From Panopea generosa (lineage: Eukaryota > Mollusca > Bivalvia > Adapedonta > Hiatellidae), in contig CM055905.1 in assembly GCA_029582155.1 (NCBI GenBank), forward strand, positions 3,275,920 to 3,339,919: a stretch of 64,000 nucleotides of DNA. The letters run 5' to 3'. Below, piece by piece: positions 1-11,637 of this stretch (position 1 is its first letter; each line of letters starts with the position of its first letter). The position numbers and the translations under genes are program-made. Under the pieces are notes generated by a model. That model was given only the letters and a program-made list of their open reading frames with translations, was not told the origin of the DNA and searched no databases.

Positions 1-2167
1 GTTTCTGTTAACTACCTGTCTGTCTCTGTATATGTGTCCTCGATTACTCAAATCATCAACTAAGTATTCGTTCAGTTAACAATAATTCCTCCAACGTAAT
101 ATTTCTGTTAACTACCTGTCTGTCTCTGTATATGTGTCCTCAATTACTGATTTTACCAACTCAGTATTCGTTCAGTTTACAATAATTCCTCCAACATAAT
201 GTTTCGGTTAACTACCAGTCTCTCTCTGTATATGTGTCCTCAATTACTGATTTTATCAACTCAATTTCGTACAGTCAACAATAATTCCTCCAACGTAATG
301 TTTCTGTTTACTACCAGTCTCTTTCTGTATATGTGTCCTCAATTATTCATTTTATCAACTCAGTATTGTTCAGTTTACAATTATTCCTTCAGCGTAATGT
401 TTCTGTTAACTACCTTTCTGTCTCTGTATATGTGTCTTCAATAACTCATTTCATCAATTTAGTATTCGTTCAGTTTACAATAATTCCTCCAACGTAATAT
501 TTCTGTTAACTACCTGCCTGTCTCTGTATATGTGTCCTCAATTATTCAATTTATCAACTTAGTATTCGTTCAGTTTACAATAATTCCTCCAACGTAATGT
601 TTCTGTTAACTACCTGTCTGTCTCTGTATATGTGTCCTCAATTATTCATTTTATCAAATCATATTCGTTCAGTATACAAGAATTCCTCCAACGTAATGTT
701 TCTGTTAACTACCTGTCTGTCTCTGTATATGTGTACTAATTACTCATTTTATCAACTCAGTATTCGTTCAGTTTACAATAATTCCTCCAACATAATGTTT
801 CGGTTAACTACCAGTCTCTCTCTGTATATGTGCCATCAATTATTCATTTTATCAACTTAGTATTCGTTCAGTTTAAAATAATTCTTCTTACGTAATGTTT
901 CTGTTAACTACCTGTCTTTCTCTGTATATGTGTCATCAATTATTCATTTTATCAACTTAGTATTTGTTCAGTTTATAATAATTCCTCCAACGTAATATTT
1001 CTGTTAACCACCTTTCTGCCTCTGTATATGTGTCATCAACTATTCATTTTATCAACTTAGTATTTGTTCAGTTTACAATAATTACTCCAACGTTAAGTTT
1101 CTGTTAACTACCTGCCTGTCTCTGTATATGTGCCCTCAATTACTCAATTCATCATCTCAGTTTTCGTACAGTCTACAATAATTCCTCCAACGTAAAGTTT
1201 CTGTTTACTACCAGTCGCTCTCTGTATATGTGTCCTCAATTATTCATTTTATCAACTTAGTATTCGTTCAGTTTACAATAATTCTTCTAACGTAATGTGT
1301 CTGTTAACTACCTGTCTGTCTCTGTATATGTGTTCTCAAAAACTTATTTTATCAACTCCGAATTCGTTCAGTTAATAATTATTATTCTTCTAACGTAATG
1401 TTTCTGTTTACTACCTGTCTCTCTCTGTATATGTGTCCTCAATTGCTTATTTGAACAACTCAGTATTTGTTCAGTTTACAATAATTCTTCTAACGTAATG
1501 TTTCTGTTTATAACCTGTCTCTCTCTCTATGTATATGTGTCCTCAATGACTTATTTTATCAACTCAGTATTTGTTCAGTTTACATTAATTCTTCCAACGT
1601 CATGTTTTAGTTTACTACCTGTCTCTGTCTGTATATGTGTCCTCAATTACTCATTTTATCAATTCAGTATTCGTTCAATTTACAATAATTCTTCTAACGT
1701 TATGTTTCTGTTAACTACCTGTCTGTCTCCGTGTATGCGTCCTCAATTATTTATTTTATCAACTCTGAATTCGTTCATTTAACCCTTCTTCTTCTTCTTA
1801 CGTAATGTTTCTGTTTACTACCTGTCTCTCTCTGTATATGTGTCCTCAGTTGTTTATTTTTTCAACTTAGTATTCGTTCAGTTTACAATAATTCTTCTAA
1901 CGTAATGTTTGTTTCTACTACCTTTCTCTGTCTGTATATGTGTCCTCAATGACTTATTTTATCAATTCAGTATTCGTTCAGTTTACAATAATTCTTCTAA
2001 CGTAATGTTTCTGTTTACTACCTGTCTCTCTCTGTATATGTGTCGTCAATTACTTATTTAATCAACTCAGTATTTGCTCAGTTTACAATAATTCTTCCAA
2101 GTAATGTTTCTGTTTACTACCTGTCTCTTTCTCTGTATATGTGTCCCTAATTATGCATTTGTTCTAC
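1..2167. repeat. ~100-bp satellite array
   Basis: About 22 degenerate head-to-tail units of 99-102 bp fill this stretch. Each carries a core like CTGTATATGTGTCCTC followed by TTATCAACTCAGTATTCGTT and an AACGTAATGTTTCTGTT junction to the next unit. Short open frames inside are repeat translations and contain nothing recognisable. The array runs off the left edge, so its true length is unknown. Confidence 0.93.
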
Positions 2168-2248
2168 ACAGAAACATTATATTGGAGAAATTATTGTAAA
2201 CTTTAGGAAATAAAGTTTACAATAATTTCTCCAATATAATGTTTCTGT
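2168..2248. repeat. Perfect 38-bp inverted repeat (hairpin) ending the satellite
   Basis: Arms 2168-2205 and 2211-2248 are exact reverse complements around the 5-nt spacer GGAAA. The right arm resembles the unit junction of the 100-bp satellite (GTTTACAATAATT... GTTTCTG), so the hairpin looks like one repeat junction folded back on itself at the array edge. Confidence 0.92.
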
Positions 2249-2477
2249 TTTCTACTGATTGTCCTCATTTTGTCAACACAGTTTTTATACAGTTTACATT
2301 TACCTGTACCCTATATAATATTTCCGACAGATATTTGCACCTCACTGTTAGTAATCACCGCAACCTATTTTATCCACTAAACTTAAAGATAACCGACAAC
2401 ATGTCCCGAAATGGTTACCATTTGACTAGAAGTTTATAATACTATACGTCATGTTTCTAAATTGCAAATGGTATAAT

Positions 2478-2561
2478 GTCCTCTGTATATTGTCCTCTGT
2501 ATAACGTTCTCTGTATATTGTCCTCTGTATAACGTCCTCTGTATATTGTCCTATATATATT
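2478..2561. repeat. 14-bp microsatellite, six units
   Basis: Six consecutive 14-bp units alternate GTCCTCTGTATATT and GTCCTCTGTATAAC, with a degraded last unit. The stretches 2249-2477 and 2562-2862 hold only AT-rich sequence with no exon or known repeat that I can see. Confidence 0.88.
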
Positions 2562-2897
2562 GTTTCAGTTCTAATTGAAGTAGAAAATTGAAGCTTGAAT
2601 GCATTTCAATCATATCAATACCTCTACAGGTCACCATAACGTTAATGTTTATTATCTAATATTTACTTTCAATGAATGTTAAGTGTTTTATAACAGAGAT
2701 AGAGAATATTTCGTTGTTTCAGTGAAATGTTTTTTATTTCATCCTGTGAGCCACTTATGAGAAATTCACTTTTTTCAAAAATAGATTCATTGAGTTATAA
2801 AAAATGAATCATCAAAAACATAATATAAAAGACGATATATTATTATACATCATGATTGATGTTACAGACCCTAAACCACTCAAGTACCCCATAATTG

Positions 2898-2977
2898 CAC
2901 TCCGTTTGCGCTCAGTTTGCACTCCGTTCGCGCTCCGTTCGCGCTTAGTTCGCGCTCCGTTCGCGCTCCGTTTGCGT
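2898..2977. repeat. GC-rich 11-bp subterminal repeat, left end of the TIR element
   Basis: Consecutive variants of GCTCCGTTCGC contrast sharply with the AT-rich surroundings. The matching cluster at the right end (about 6312-6402) is in the same apparent orientation, not a mirror image. Confidence 0.8.
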
Positions 2978-4004
2978 GCACTCGATTAAACGCGGTTAAT
3001 TTTATGCACTCACAAACGCAAGTATTCGCTCACGAGCGCTGTATAGCTGAGTGCTCTATTTAATACTCCTCTTAGCGTTCGCTTCGTTCAGCGTTCACTC
3101 AACGTTCAGTTCGCTCAGCTCGGTTTCCGGCCCATAACCAATCGCAACATCTCAACTCTTTAAAATGATTCTATATTGACTTTTTAATTTAATCTGTTCC
3201 AATGGAGCAATAAAATGTATCCATGGGATTTAGTCAAGGTAAATTAATTCATAATCCGATTGTTTGTCTACATATTATGTCACCCGCTGTGCGAAAGGTT
3301 GAACTAGTATCGATAGTAGGCATGTTTAACGGAAGTGTCTATGTTTTGATATGTGATCAGTGGTCTGGATGATCAAAGAATATCGCACGTTATACCGGCT
3401 TCTGTTATCCAGACCGACATGTGTTTGCGTCAGTATCTTCTTTGATATACCGTTAGCCGTTTGTTACAGGAAATCAATTAAGTTTGTCCACAAAATTTAC
3501 ATAAACATCATCAACATAAACTAAATATATTGTTATTAATAATTAAATTTAATTAATAATACCATACTGTTGATACCTCGTTGGCCTTATAATAATCCAT
3601 AAATCTGCTCAGTGTAAGCAGTGACTTAACAACATGTGGATATATCACTGGTTTTGTTAATGTTCAAACTAAAATAAGCTTTATAATCAATAATAAGCAC
3701 TGCATGGGTGATAGAAAATTTATTAAAATCCGTGCGATGCAATTCGACATTATAATAAATGATTTTTGAAAAATAATAATCTTGTAGTGTTTTTCTCGAT
3801 TTGAGTCCAAATGTAGCTTCACTAAACTTAGAAAAGATATTCTGATATTTTAAGTTTTATAATTATTTTCGTTATCATTATGTATATAAATATACTTGCA
3901 ATGAACTTTTTTTCAGTGGGTTTCTCAAATTATTCTTTTACTGATAGTATGCTTTATGTTAATACATTATTTAAAATGACAATATATAATAAACTTGTTT
4001 GAAA

Positions 4005-4960
4005 CTAAACCCACTGTGCTATACCGCTAATTATATGACACGCAGCAACACACCCGTGGTGTTAATTACGTTATGTCACATGCCAGTGAGAGCCGTGTCA
4101 ATTAAGTTATATGCTAAAGCGGTGACTTATCGGTCTATTGACCACGGAAGATATGTATGATTTCATTTTGATTGTAATTCGTGCCAGATGGATGAATCTT
4201 AATTGAGCCAACATTATGTGATTGAAAAGAAATGATAAAAAAGAAAAACTGCTAGCCAATTAACAACAAATAAAAAAATCATTTAAGATATTGGTTATTC
4301 GAAGTTTCAGAACGCTTAAGTATGTAAATATCATGATGTTAATATCATTAAATTAACGAACCGAAAACCCCACGCCAGTTCTGAATGACTGGTAGAAAGT
4401 GTGACATACACGTATTAAGGGATGTATATTCAGGGCTGTCATTTTACCGCAGCTGTCATAGCGATTTCTTATAAAAAACAGATCAGAATTGTTAATTTAC
4501 AAAATAAAACAATCCCACAATTTTAAAACTAATAAAAATTAAAGACATGTCTCTAAATAATTCTTTGTAAAAATGTAGTATTTTATTTGTATTATTTTTT
4601 ACTTTCATTATTTGTTTTATTTTTTTAAATATTATTATCATTGGAGCTATTATTATAATATACATATTGACTTATTGATTTGTCACAGCTTTTATATTGG
4701 ATAAGTGCGTACGTGCATCTGGTCAGTCGTTCACAATTAATAAAACAATTTAATTACCATTATGAAGGCAGAGTTACATTGCAATCATCAAAACAGATAC
4801 CCACGGTGAGAACCACATGTGTGTCAATAAATAGTTAATTGGTGATTTATCGGTCCATTGATCACGAAGAACCCTGCCGGTGTGTAATTTTCATTTTGAT
4901 TATAATTTGTGCCCGATGAATAAATCTTTATTTAACCCGCGGCATGTGATTGGATAAGAA
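4005..4960. repeat. Diverged internal direct repeat inside the TIR element
   Basis: About 4005-4222 and 4796-4960 share a run of blocks, including GTGACTTATCGGTC versus GTGATTTATCGGTC and TTTCATTTTGATTGTAATT versus TTTCATTTTGATTATAATT. A further shared block, TCACAGCTTTTAT with a nearby TACGTGCA and GATCAGG-like tail, occurs near 4684 and 5198. The element interior therefore grew by duplication; simple TTATTA sequence fills 5000-5150. Confidence 0.6.
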
Positions 4961-5584
4961 ATATATAGTCACAATCAATACTTAAATATGCAGATTTTTT
5001 ATAATATTATTATTATCCTCATTATTATTAATAACTATTATATATTTTATTATTATTGATAACTATTATTATTAATATTATTGTTATAATTGCTATATTA
5101 CTTTATTATTATATTATTATATTATTATATTATTATTATCTGAGTATTTTTTTTACTTTATTATTATTGTTGTCATTTCTTACTTGTTGCGCCTTTCACA
5201 GCTTTTATGATGGCTTAATTGTTACGTACTTACGTGCACGTGATCAGGCGTATCGATTTTGTAGGAAAGCGGGAAAATAATATATTTACTATTTTATAGG
5301 CAGTGAATACATGTTCTTTTTTGTTTATTTAAACCTTCCTCATGATCAAAAGCTGTTCTTTAGTCAATATAAAATCACAACCTCAAAAAGGTCACCTAGA
5401 AATTTACGTTTACTAGTTTTTATTTCCTGTGTCTAATGTGTTATTTCTGTCTGTCGTGTTAATTTGGCATACACACATTTATTTTACATTAATTTAATTT
5501 AGCTTGATTGTGAAGTAAGCTCGGAGCTTATGCATTCTCCAGTGCATTCCCTTATTAGGTCTGGTACTGAATTGTGTTTCGAGA

Positions 5585-5660
5585 GGTCGGGTAGAGCCTG
5601 GGTCAAACTCGCGACCTCTGCCGTCTGAAGCCAGCACCCTATCCGCTATACTACTGACCC
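5585..5660 (-). repeat. tRNA-like (SINE head) sequence
   Basis: Read on the minus strand it starts GGGTCAGTAGTATAGCGG and continues through GGTCGCGAGTTTGACCC, i.e. an A-box-like and a B-box-like promoter at tRNA spacing. It does not fold into a clean complete tRNA by eye, so it is best read as a tRNA-derived SINE fragment nested in the TIR element, not a working tRNA gene. Confidence 0.5.
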
Positions 5661-6728
5661 ACTTTATATTTTAGAATACAATTAATTTATTACTATTATT
5701 TTAATGAGATGTACACGAGTAAAATGTTTCCACTTTAATTGCAATATAACAGTTTTACGTAGATTTGTTCACAACTAAGCACAAACTCAGTGTAACTATG
5801 TTTGGGGAAAATATAAAACTAAAGTTCAAATTAAATTGAAAATTGGTAATTTTTATTTTGCCGAAATACCCAAACAAACAGAATCATAATCATATAATTT
5901 TCCGCATATCTATGTTTTGTTTGATCAGCTAAATATTGATATTTATGTTATTATTGATAAAGTGTTGACCAAAATAAGTTTTATCATGCGTTTTACAATA
6001 AAACATTTATATAAACTACATGGTTTATATTTATGTAAAAAAAATGTCTTTGTTATCTCGATTTTAAGTATCGACTTCACGATCAAATAATAAAAAAGAG
6101 TGTATCCGAATGAACGAGTGCACTCAGTAGCGCACGAATAGTTCTGTTATCAGTTATCTTACAGTGTCTAGCGTATACTGCATATACTGCGCATCTGAGT
6201 GCACTCAGCGTATCTGAGTGCATTCAGCGTGTCTGAGTGCACTCGATCTATTTCATGCGTTCAGGAGTGCGTTTATTATTCAAAATCCAGCGTTTGCTTA
6301 CGGTCCAGGTCCGCTCCGTCAGCGCTCAATCTGCGCTCCGTTCGCGCTCCGTCTGCGCTACGCTCGCGCTCCGCTTACGCTCTGAGTGCACTCCGTTTGC
6401 GTGCAATTGGGGTACTTGAGCGGTTTAGGGTCTGTACATATTGAATATGCCATGCCTTTTACTGAATAGGTTGTTTAATCTTAAAGACAGAGATAAAAAA
6501 ATGAGTTCATTTCATTTAAACAGAATCGTAAAGCATAAACAACGTTAACAAAGTCGAAAACTACGTAACATTTAGGTTCTTCTCTACGTGCAGATATATA
6601 ATACATAACAGTAGAAATCATATGAAACAGTTATAAACAACAGAAAATTTCGTAAAGCAAACACTAAAACAACGAACAAAACACTTGTTTCCTCTTATAT
6701 CTGATATGTTGGCACTGTTTTTTAATAG

Positions 6729-6899
6729 TTCACGGAGCTTGGAGTTTGTGGTCAAACTAGGGGTCGTGCTCAGTTTCGTGAGATATTGGAATGACAAATC
6801 GCGAACGGACATGCTCCAATCCTTCTCCGAGCAGATTCGGAGACCATTGCTTTGGTGACAGTCGGGATTACAAGCTATGTAATTTAGGAGCATGCGCAA
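6729..6899 (+). pseudogene. Dead TSP1 exon (copy of the main gene's second TSP1 exon)
   Basis: This 171-nt segment has the same length and the same AG/GT borders as the intact TSP1 exon at 46000-46170, and translates as a thrombospondin type 1 repeat (AWSLWSN, then [14 protein letters not shown], then CFGDSRDY). Two in-frame stops disable it: TAG at 6758-6760, where the intact copy has TGG, and TGA at 6779-6781, where the intact copy has TGT (Cys). The flanking intron sequence is not obviously shared beyond a few bases. No further TSP1 exon is seen in the 350 bp downstream, unlike the main gene. It is probably the relic of a paralogous gene whose last exon may be the dead C1q exon at 8648. 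Confidence 0.9.
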
Positions 6900-7580
6900 G
6901 TATGAACACATGTTTTAATGTTATAATTGCTTTGTATATAATTAAAAACAATAATTTACTACCAACTGTAATGAGATACGTATTGTTTAATGATAGGATT
7001 AAGCGTTTAATTGTATTCTGTATGTCTAAACCCAGAATTAAAGTTAAAATTGCTTTATATATTATATATAGATGGATTCAAATTGGCAGGTAAATTTTTT
7101 AAAACATAATCCATATTGCTACAATTGATGGATATACCATTTCATTTACCATGGACTTAACTATATAAAAAAGAATATGCATGTTATCTGGTAAAACTTG
7201 AAATCCTTTCCCAAATGTCTTAACCCATATTTGCAGTTAGAATTTCTTCAAATTTTATAAAAAAAATAAGTTAATAAATAACTTTTTGCCTTATAGGATT
7301 AATTACATGATCAAACTTGAAGCATCACCAATTCTAAACGGAGACATTTTATATAACTAATTATAACGATTTGGTTTCCAAACGTTTTGGACTGTACTAG
7401 ATAAATAAAACTATCTTTGGTAAAAGGATTCATTGGAAGGACAGAAAGAAAATATAACTTGTTTTTAATCAGTTCATAAATAAAGGAATGGAATGCAAAA
7501 CGACACTACCACCCATAGGACCTGCTCAAGTGGTATTATTTTCTCGAGTAACAATGTTCTTTTTTAATTTCAAAATATCA
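6900..7580. other. AT-rich interval, no gene seen
   Basis: No splice-bounded open segment with a recognisable domain is visible. Read as an intron of the dead paralogue it would separate the TSP1 relic from the C1q relic. Confidence 0.5.
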
Positions 7581-7770
7581 GAAATAATATTAACACTGTT
7601 CTCTTTGATTCCAGGGAATCAGAAATAATAACAACACTGTTCTCTTTGATTCCAGGGAACAAGAAATAATTATAACACTGGCCTCTTTGATTCCAGGAAT
7701 AAGAAATAATAACAACACTGTTCTCTTAAATTCCAGGGAATCAGCAAAAATAACTGATTCCAGGGAATAT
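7581..7770. repeat. ~47-bp minisatellite carrying an acceptor-like motif
   Basis: Four and a half units each contain CTCTTTGATTCCAGGGAAT, a pyrimidine stretch ending in CAG that resembles a 3' splice site. GATTCC-AG-GGAATC is also a short palindrome. From 7771 to 8281 there is only AT-rich sequence without visible features. Confidence 0.8.
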
Positions 7771-8647
7771 CATATATACTTACAACTCTTTTTGTTGACG
7801 TACGTTACACCTGTAATGGTATATAGCTGTTAGTATACATTGTGCAGTCTCTGTGAACTGTATTATATTCTCTACCAAAATTGTATCTGTTCTTATTGAC
7901 CAATATTTGGGGAAGGAACAATGGGATCGCATTGCAAATTGCGCTCATAAATATTATAAAATGTATATTCAGTTGTATATGGATATTGTTTATGACATTT
8001 GTAAGCGCTAAACTATCAATTAGTTGGACCAATCTTCGGTAAGGTTTACCATGTATACCATGACTATGAACATATTGTAAAATTTATTACAAACTTTCTT
8101 TTTTTAAAATTAGTTTTCTTCAATGTTATATGTATGTTGTAGCTTTTATGTTATGTTATGTAAAACGAACAACATAATTATAAAATTTTACACCATAAAT
8201 GTTAAGTTTGAACACGAAAACGAGATATACACTATTGCAACGTTTGGCATGCCATGAGTGGGCGATAAAAGGTTTTTATAGGAAACATTATATATACACT
8301 GAGAAAATAGACACTCGTATCATATAATCAATGTTAAATGTCTCTATCGACTCATCGAGGTATCAACGCTTGTACTATATTTTAGCTGATTTATCACTCT
8401 ACTTTAATTTTTGTATGTTGCATTTACATAATAAAACAACCGAAGCACGGGCCATTAATCCGTTTAGCGTATATAATAGAATTTAAATTTAATTTTTCTA
8501 ATAGTATGTATTTTTGTCTTAAATTGAATAGCACAAACATATGTAATGTCTTCATTATAAGCCTTGAGTTAGATTAGTCTACTAATATTTAATTACAAGC
8601 AGCAACAGTTTTGTATACATTTAACATATTATGTAATTGTTTTACAG

Positions 8648-9001
8648 AACAACAAGTGGCATTCTCCGTTACTTCCCAAAACACCCACATTTTGAATGGT
8701 GTATCACTATTCAACACAGTCATCACCAATATCGGAGGTGGATACAACGTACAGACGGGACAGTTCACGTGTACCTAACCCGGAGTTTATCTCTTCTCAT
8801 TGACAATCCTGGTCACCAGTAACAAAGTTGGTACTTACTGTCGTATCAGACTTAATACAACAAAGCTATCAGCTATGCTAACACAGCCATGAGTTAAATG
8901 TCGGAGATGTAGTGGATGTTGGTGGTTGTTGCGCCTGGAATTATGTCCAAACGTCTGCTGGATACACCGTGTTTAACGGTGTTCTGATTACTGAAGGTTA
9001 A
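8648..9001 (+). pseudogene. Dead C1q-domain terminal exon
   Basis: An acceptor TTTTACAG precedes a segment nearly identical to the intact C1q exon at 17308-17696. It is broken by an in-frame TAA (8776-8778, where the intact copy has GAG) and, further on, by a frameshift plus a deletion of roughly 40 nt that removes the stretch after the conserved ISYA region. The last conserved segment (FNGVLIT, then a stop at 8999-9001) is still recognisable. The copy is 35 nt shorter overall than the intact exon. Confidence 0.92.
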
Positions 9002-9500
9002 CCAACAACGTCTACAGAGTCACTCCATGACCTTACACCTGATGTTATGTTTGTAATGAAATGTTTGATTCATTCTTATAATGAGAAAGTATTTGAATAA
9101 ATGTTATCAAACAAGTATTTTTGTATATTTATTTATCATATTGTCGAACAATACTGATCGCATGTAATATGTTTTACCTTACCATCATCAATGTGATATA
9201 TCGAACAGAAGACAGAAAAACTATTCTTAAACATTGACATGCTTCTATTTCCTTAATTAACACCCAATCGTGTTGGTTTTTATAATTATTAATACACAAA
9301 ATCATAGTTTCTAGTTCTGGTCGTATATCTAGTACATTCCTATTGTCTTAATGTTCTATACAGCTGCCCACCTCTCCGTAACTATTCTGAATAAGGGTGT
9401 TCTTTGTTAAACCAACAAGCTGGGTAAATACTTCAGTACTTAAGGCACATAGAGGTAAATATTGAATTAAGTCAAATAAATTTAGATACTTAAAATTATC

Positions 9501-9570
9501 GATAGTGCAGCAGGGGATATCGTGTTGGCGGCTGATGCCAGAGGTTGCAGATTCGATCCTAGGCACGACA
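9501..9570 (+). repeat. tRNA-like head, family 1, copy 1
   Basis: The segment GATAGTGCAGCAGGGGATAT, then GTTGGCGGCTGATGCCAGAG, then GTTGCAGATTCGATCCTAGG has tRNA-like spacing and a B-box-like GATTCGATCC. The same segment recurs at 18077, 49721 and (minus) about 59905, each time followed within about 0.2-0.8 kb by satellite A, so it looks like part of one mobile unit. It is not a functional tRNA. Confidence 0.6.
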
Positions 9571-9779
9571 CGATGACACAACACAATGTGCTTATTGAAC
9601 TCAGGAAACGGACTCAAGAGCGATATATAGCCTCTGGTTTCATTTCGCAATCGAGCCAAACTGTATAAGTATAAACAAAATGAAACTGAATAAGTATAAA
9701 CTAAATGCCAATGTATGTAAACACGAATAGAAGTTTGAAATAACTCCTGGTTATGTCAATGTTGGTGACATTTTATCCA

Positions 9780-10680
9780 AGTCAATAATAATTGTTAGTA
9801 GACACATAATGTAGTAATGATTATCACGAGTGACACATAAAATGGTAATATTTATAACGAGTGACACATAATGTGGTAATAAATATCACGAATGACACAT
9901 ATTGTGGTAATAATTATCACGAGTGACACATACTATGGTAATAATTATCACGAGTGACTCATAATGTGGTAATAAATATCACGAATGACGCATGTTGTGG
10001 TAATTTTTATCAAGAATGACACAAAATGTGGTAATAATGATCGCGAGTGACACATAAAATGGTAATAATTATCAAGAATGACACATAATGTGGTAATAAT
10101 TATCACGAGTGACATATATTATGATAATAATTATCCCGAGTGACTCATAAAGTGGTAATGATTATTAATAAACACACATAATGTGGTAATAATTATCAAG
10201 AATGACACATACTGTGGTAATAATTATCACTTGTAACGCATATTGTGGCGATGATTATCAATAATGACACATAATGTGGTAATGATTACCAATAATGACA
10301 CATAATATGGTAATAATTATCAAGAATGACATATACTGTGGTAATAATTATCACTTGTAACGCATATTGTGGCGATGATTATCATTAATGACACATAATT
10401 TGGTAATGCTTATCAATAATGACACATAATGTGGTAATAATTATCAAGAATGACATATACTGTGGTAATAATTATCACTTGTAACGCATATTGTGGTAAT
10501 GATTATCATTAATGACACATAATTTGGTAATGCTTATCAATAATGACACATAATGTGGTAATAATTATCAAGAATGACACCTAATGTGGAAAAAATTATC
10601 ACTTGCAAAGCATCTTGTGGTAATGATTATCATTAATGACACATAATGTGGTTATGATTATCAATAATGACACAGAATGA
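9780..10680. repeat. Satellite A array 1 (~31 bp units)
   Basis: Degenerate head-to-tail copies of a unit like GTGACACATAATGTGGTAAT + AATTATCACGA. Within each unit CACATAATGTG and (across the junction) GTGATAAT/ATTATCAC are self-complementary. The same family recurs at about 18360, 49920, 54440 and, in opposite orientation, 56120-59110. Confidence 0.93.
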
Positions 10681-10683
10681 CCC

Positions 10684-11130
10684 AAGTATGTACAGTATCA
10701 ACCTGTGACGAAAATTCGTTCAGAAAAGATCACAGGTCTTTCTCGATCAGATGCCCAACTGGTGTGATTGTGCCGGTTTTTATAATAGCCTTTCACCCGT
10801 GCCCTTGTCATTCTTTAACGATTCCCGTCCCTCTGATTATATTTTTATTGATGTCATTTGAGATATATACTGACACATGACATAGAACTTGAATATTGCG
10901 CTGTTTTCATTTTGCATCTAGCACATCGGAGAAAATATACAGATCGGGAATTGAAGTTATAACAGGAAAATGGCCTACACACTTTGGATAAATCAAGCTG
11001 AAAGTCTTCCAGGGTAGAAACAGTACTACGGAAATGCGGATAAAGTGTTTTGCATAAGGACAACACACATAGCCGTTGTGGATGATCGAACTCATGACTC
11101 AGCGATCCTGGGTCTGTTGCTTGAGCACTG
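10684..11130. repeat. Second duplicated block, copy 1 (matches about 20101-20475)
   Basis: TACAGTATCAACCTGTGACG and the following approximately 400 bp match 20101 onward, ending in a tRNA-like segment and then satellite B in both places. The order satellite A, this block, satellite B is kept in both copies, so the two blocks belong to one larger duplicated segment. Confidence 0.85.
11045..11115 (-). repeat. tRNA-like head, family 2, copy 1
   Basis: On the minus strand the segment reads AGGATCGCTGAGTCATGAGT then TCGATCATCCACAACGGCTA, with a B-box-like GAGTTCGATCATCC. Related segments lie at about 20393-20465 and 36553-36632. In the first two cases satellite B begins immediately after it on the plus strand. 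Confidence 0.55.
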
Positions 11131-11489
11131 GAATATGTCCTATAATAGCATGTAGTGTAATACAGGATAATACAATCACATGTGCTGAAATACAAGTAAA
11201 CTACATTTACATGTACTGTAATGCAAGTAAACAATAATCGCATTTGCTGTATTGCAAGTGAACTACAATCGCATGTACTGTTATACAGTAAACTACAAAC
11301 ATTGGTGCTGTACTACAAGTAGATCACAATCACATGTTCTATATTACAGGTAAATTACAAATGTACTGTCATACAGTGAAACTACAAACAATGGAACTGT
11401 CATACAGATTAACGGCACTCATTTGAGCTGTAATGCTGAAAACTTAACACAAGTACTGTCTTACAAGTAAACTAAAATCGCATATAATG
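11130..11489. repeat. Satellite B array 1 (~31 bp units)
   Basis: Units resemble ACATGTACTGTAATACAAGT + AAACTACAATC. This short array stops where the LINE region begins; the related array at 20475-23270 is about eight times longer. Confidence 0.9.
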
Positions 11490-11637
11490 TGCATTGAGAC
11501 TAAACTTCCCATGTTTCTATTTATAGAACAATACGATAGGTCATGGAAAATGACCTCCTTAAATTTATGAGGAAAAAATGGAAATTTCGATACAAAAAGG
11601 ATTACGTTTGGATTAAACTTGTGTGATTTAACTTTAT

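Larger units (their letters stand above)
2865..6434. mobile_element. 3.57-kb terminal-inverted-repeat element flanked by TA
   Basis: The left end CAGACCCTAAACCACTCAAG and the reverse complement of the right end (CAGACCCTAAACCGCTCAAG) match over about 37 bp, and both ends abut TA (2863-2864, 6435-6436). TA duplication is typical of Tc1/mariner-type transposition. Inside each end lies a GC-rich cluster of short GCTCCGTTCGC-like units (about 2898-2977 and 6312-6402). The interior is AT-rich, holds a diverged direct repeat (about 4005-4222 against 4796-4960) and has no transposase-like reading frame, so it is probably non-autonomous. The superfamily call is inference from the TA alone. Confidence 0.68.
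8282..9780. repeat. Duplicated block, copy 1 (matches 16938-18360)
   Basis: Sequence from AAACATTAT at about 8282 onward matches 16938 onward across intron, C1q exon, 3' flank and the tRNA-like segment, up to the start of satellite A. Homology starts abruptly: the sequence left of 8282 has no match left of 16938. This copy carries the broken C1q exon, the other the intact one. Confidence 0.85.

Noticed and set aside
6791-7093. 100-codon frame with a TSP1-like beginning
   Set aside because: It starts after the two stops of the dead TSP1 exon and runs through the donor into the intron.
9780-10680. CRISPR-like array of ~31-bp repeats
   Set aside because: Units are contiguous without unique spacers, in a eukaryotic context with introns, and no cas-like genes exist.
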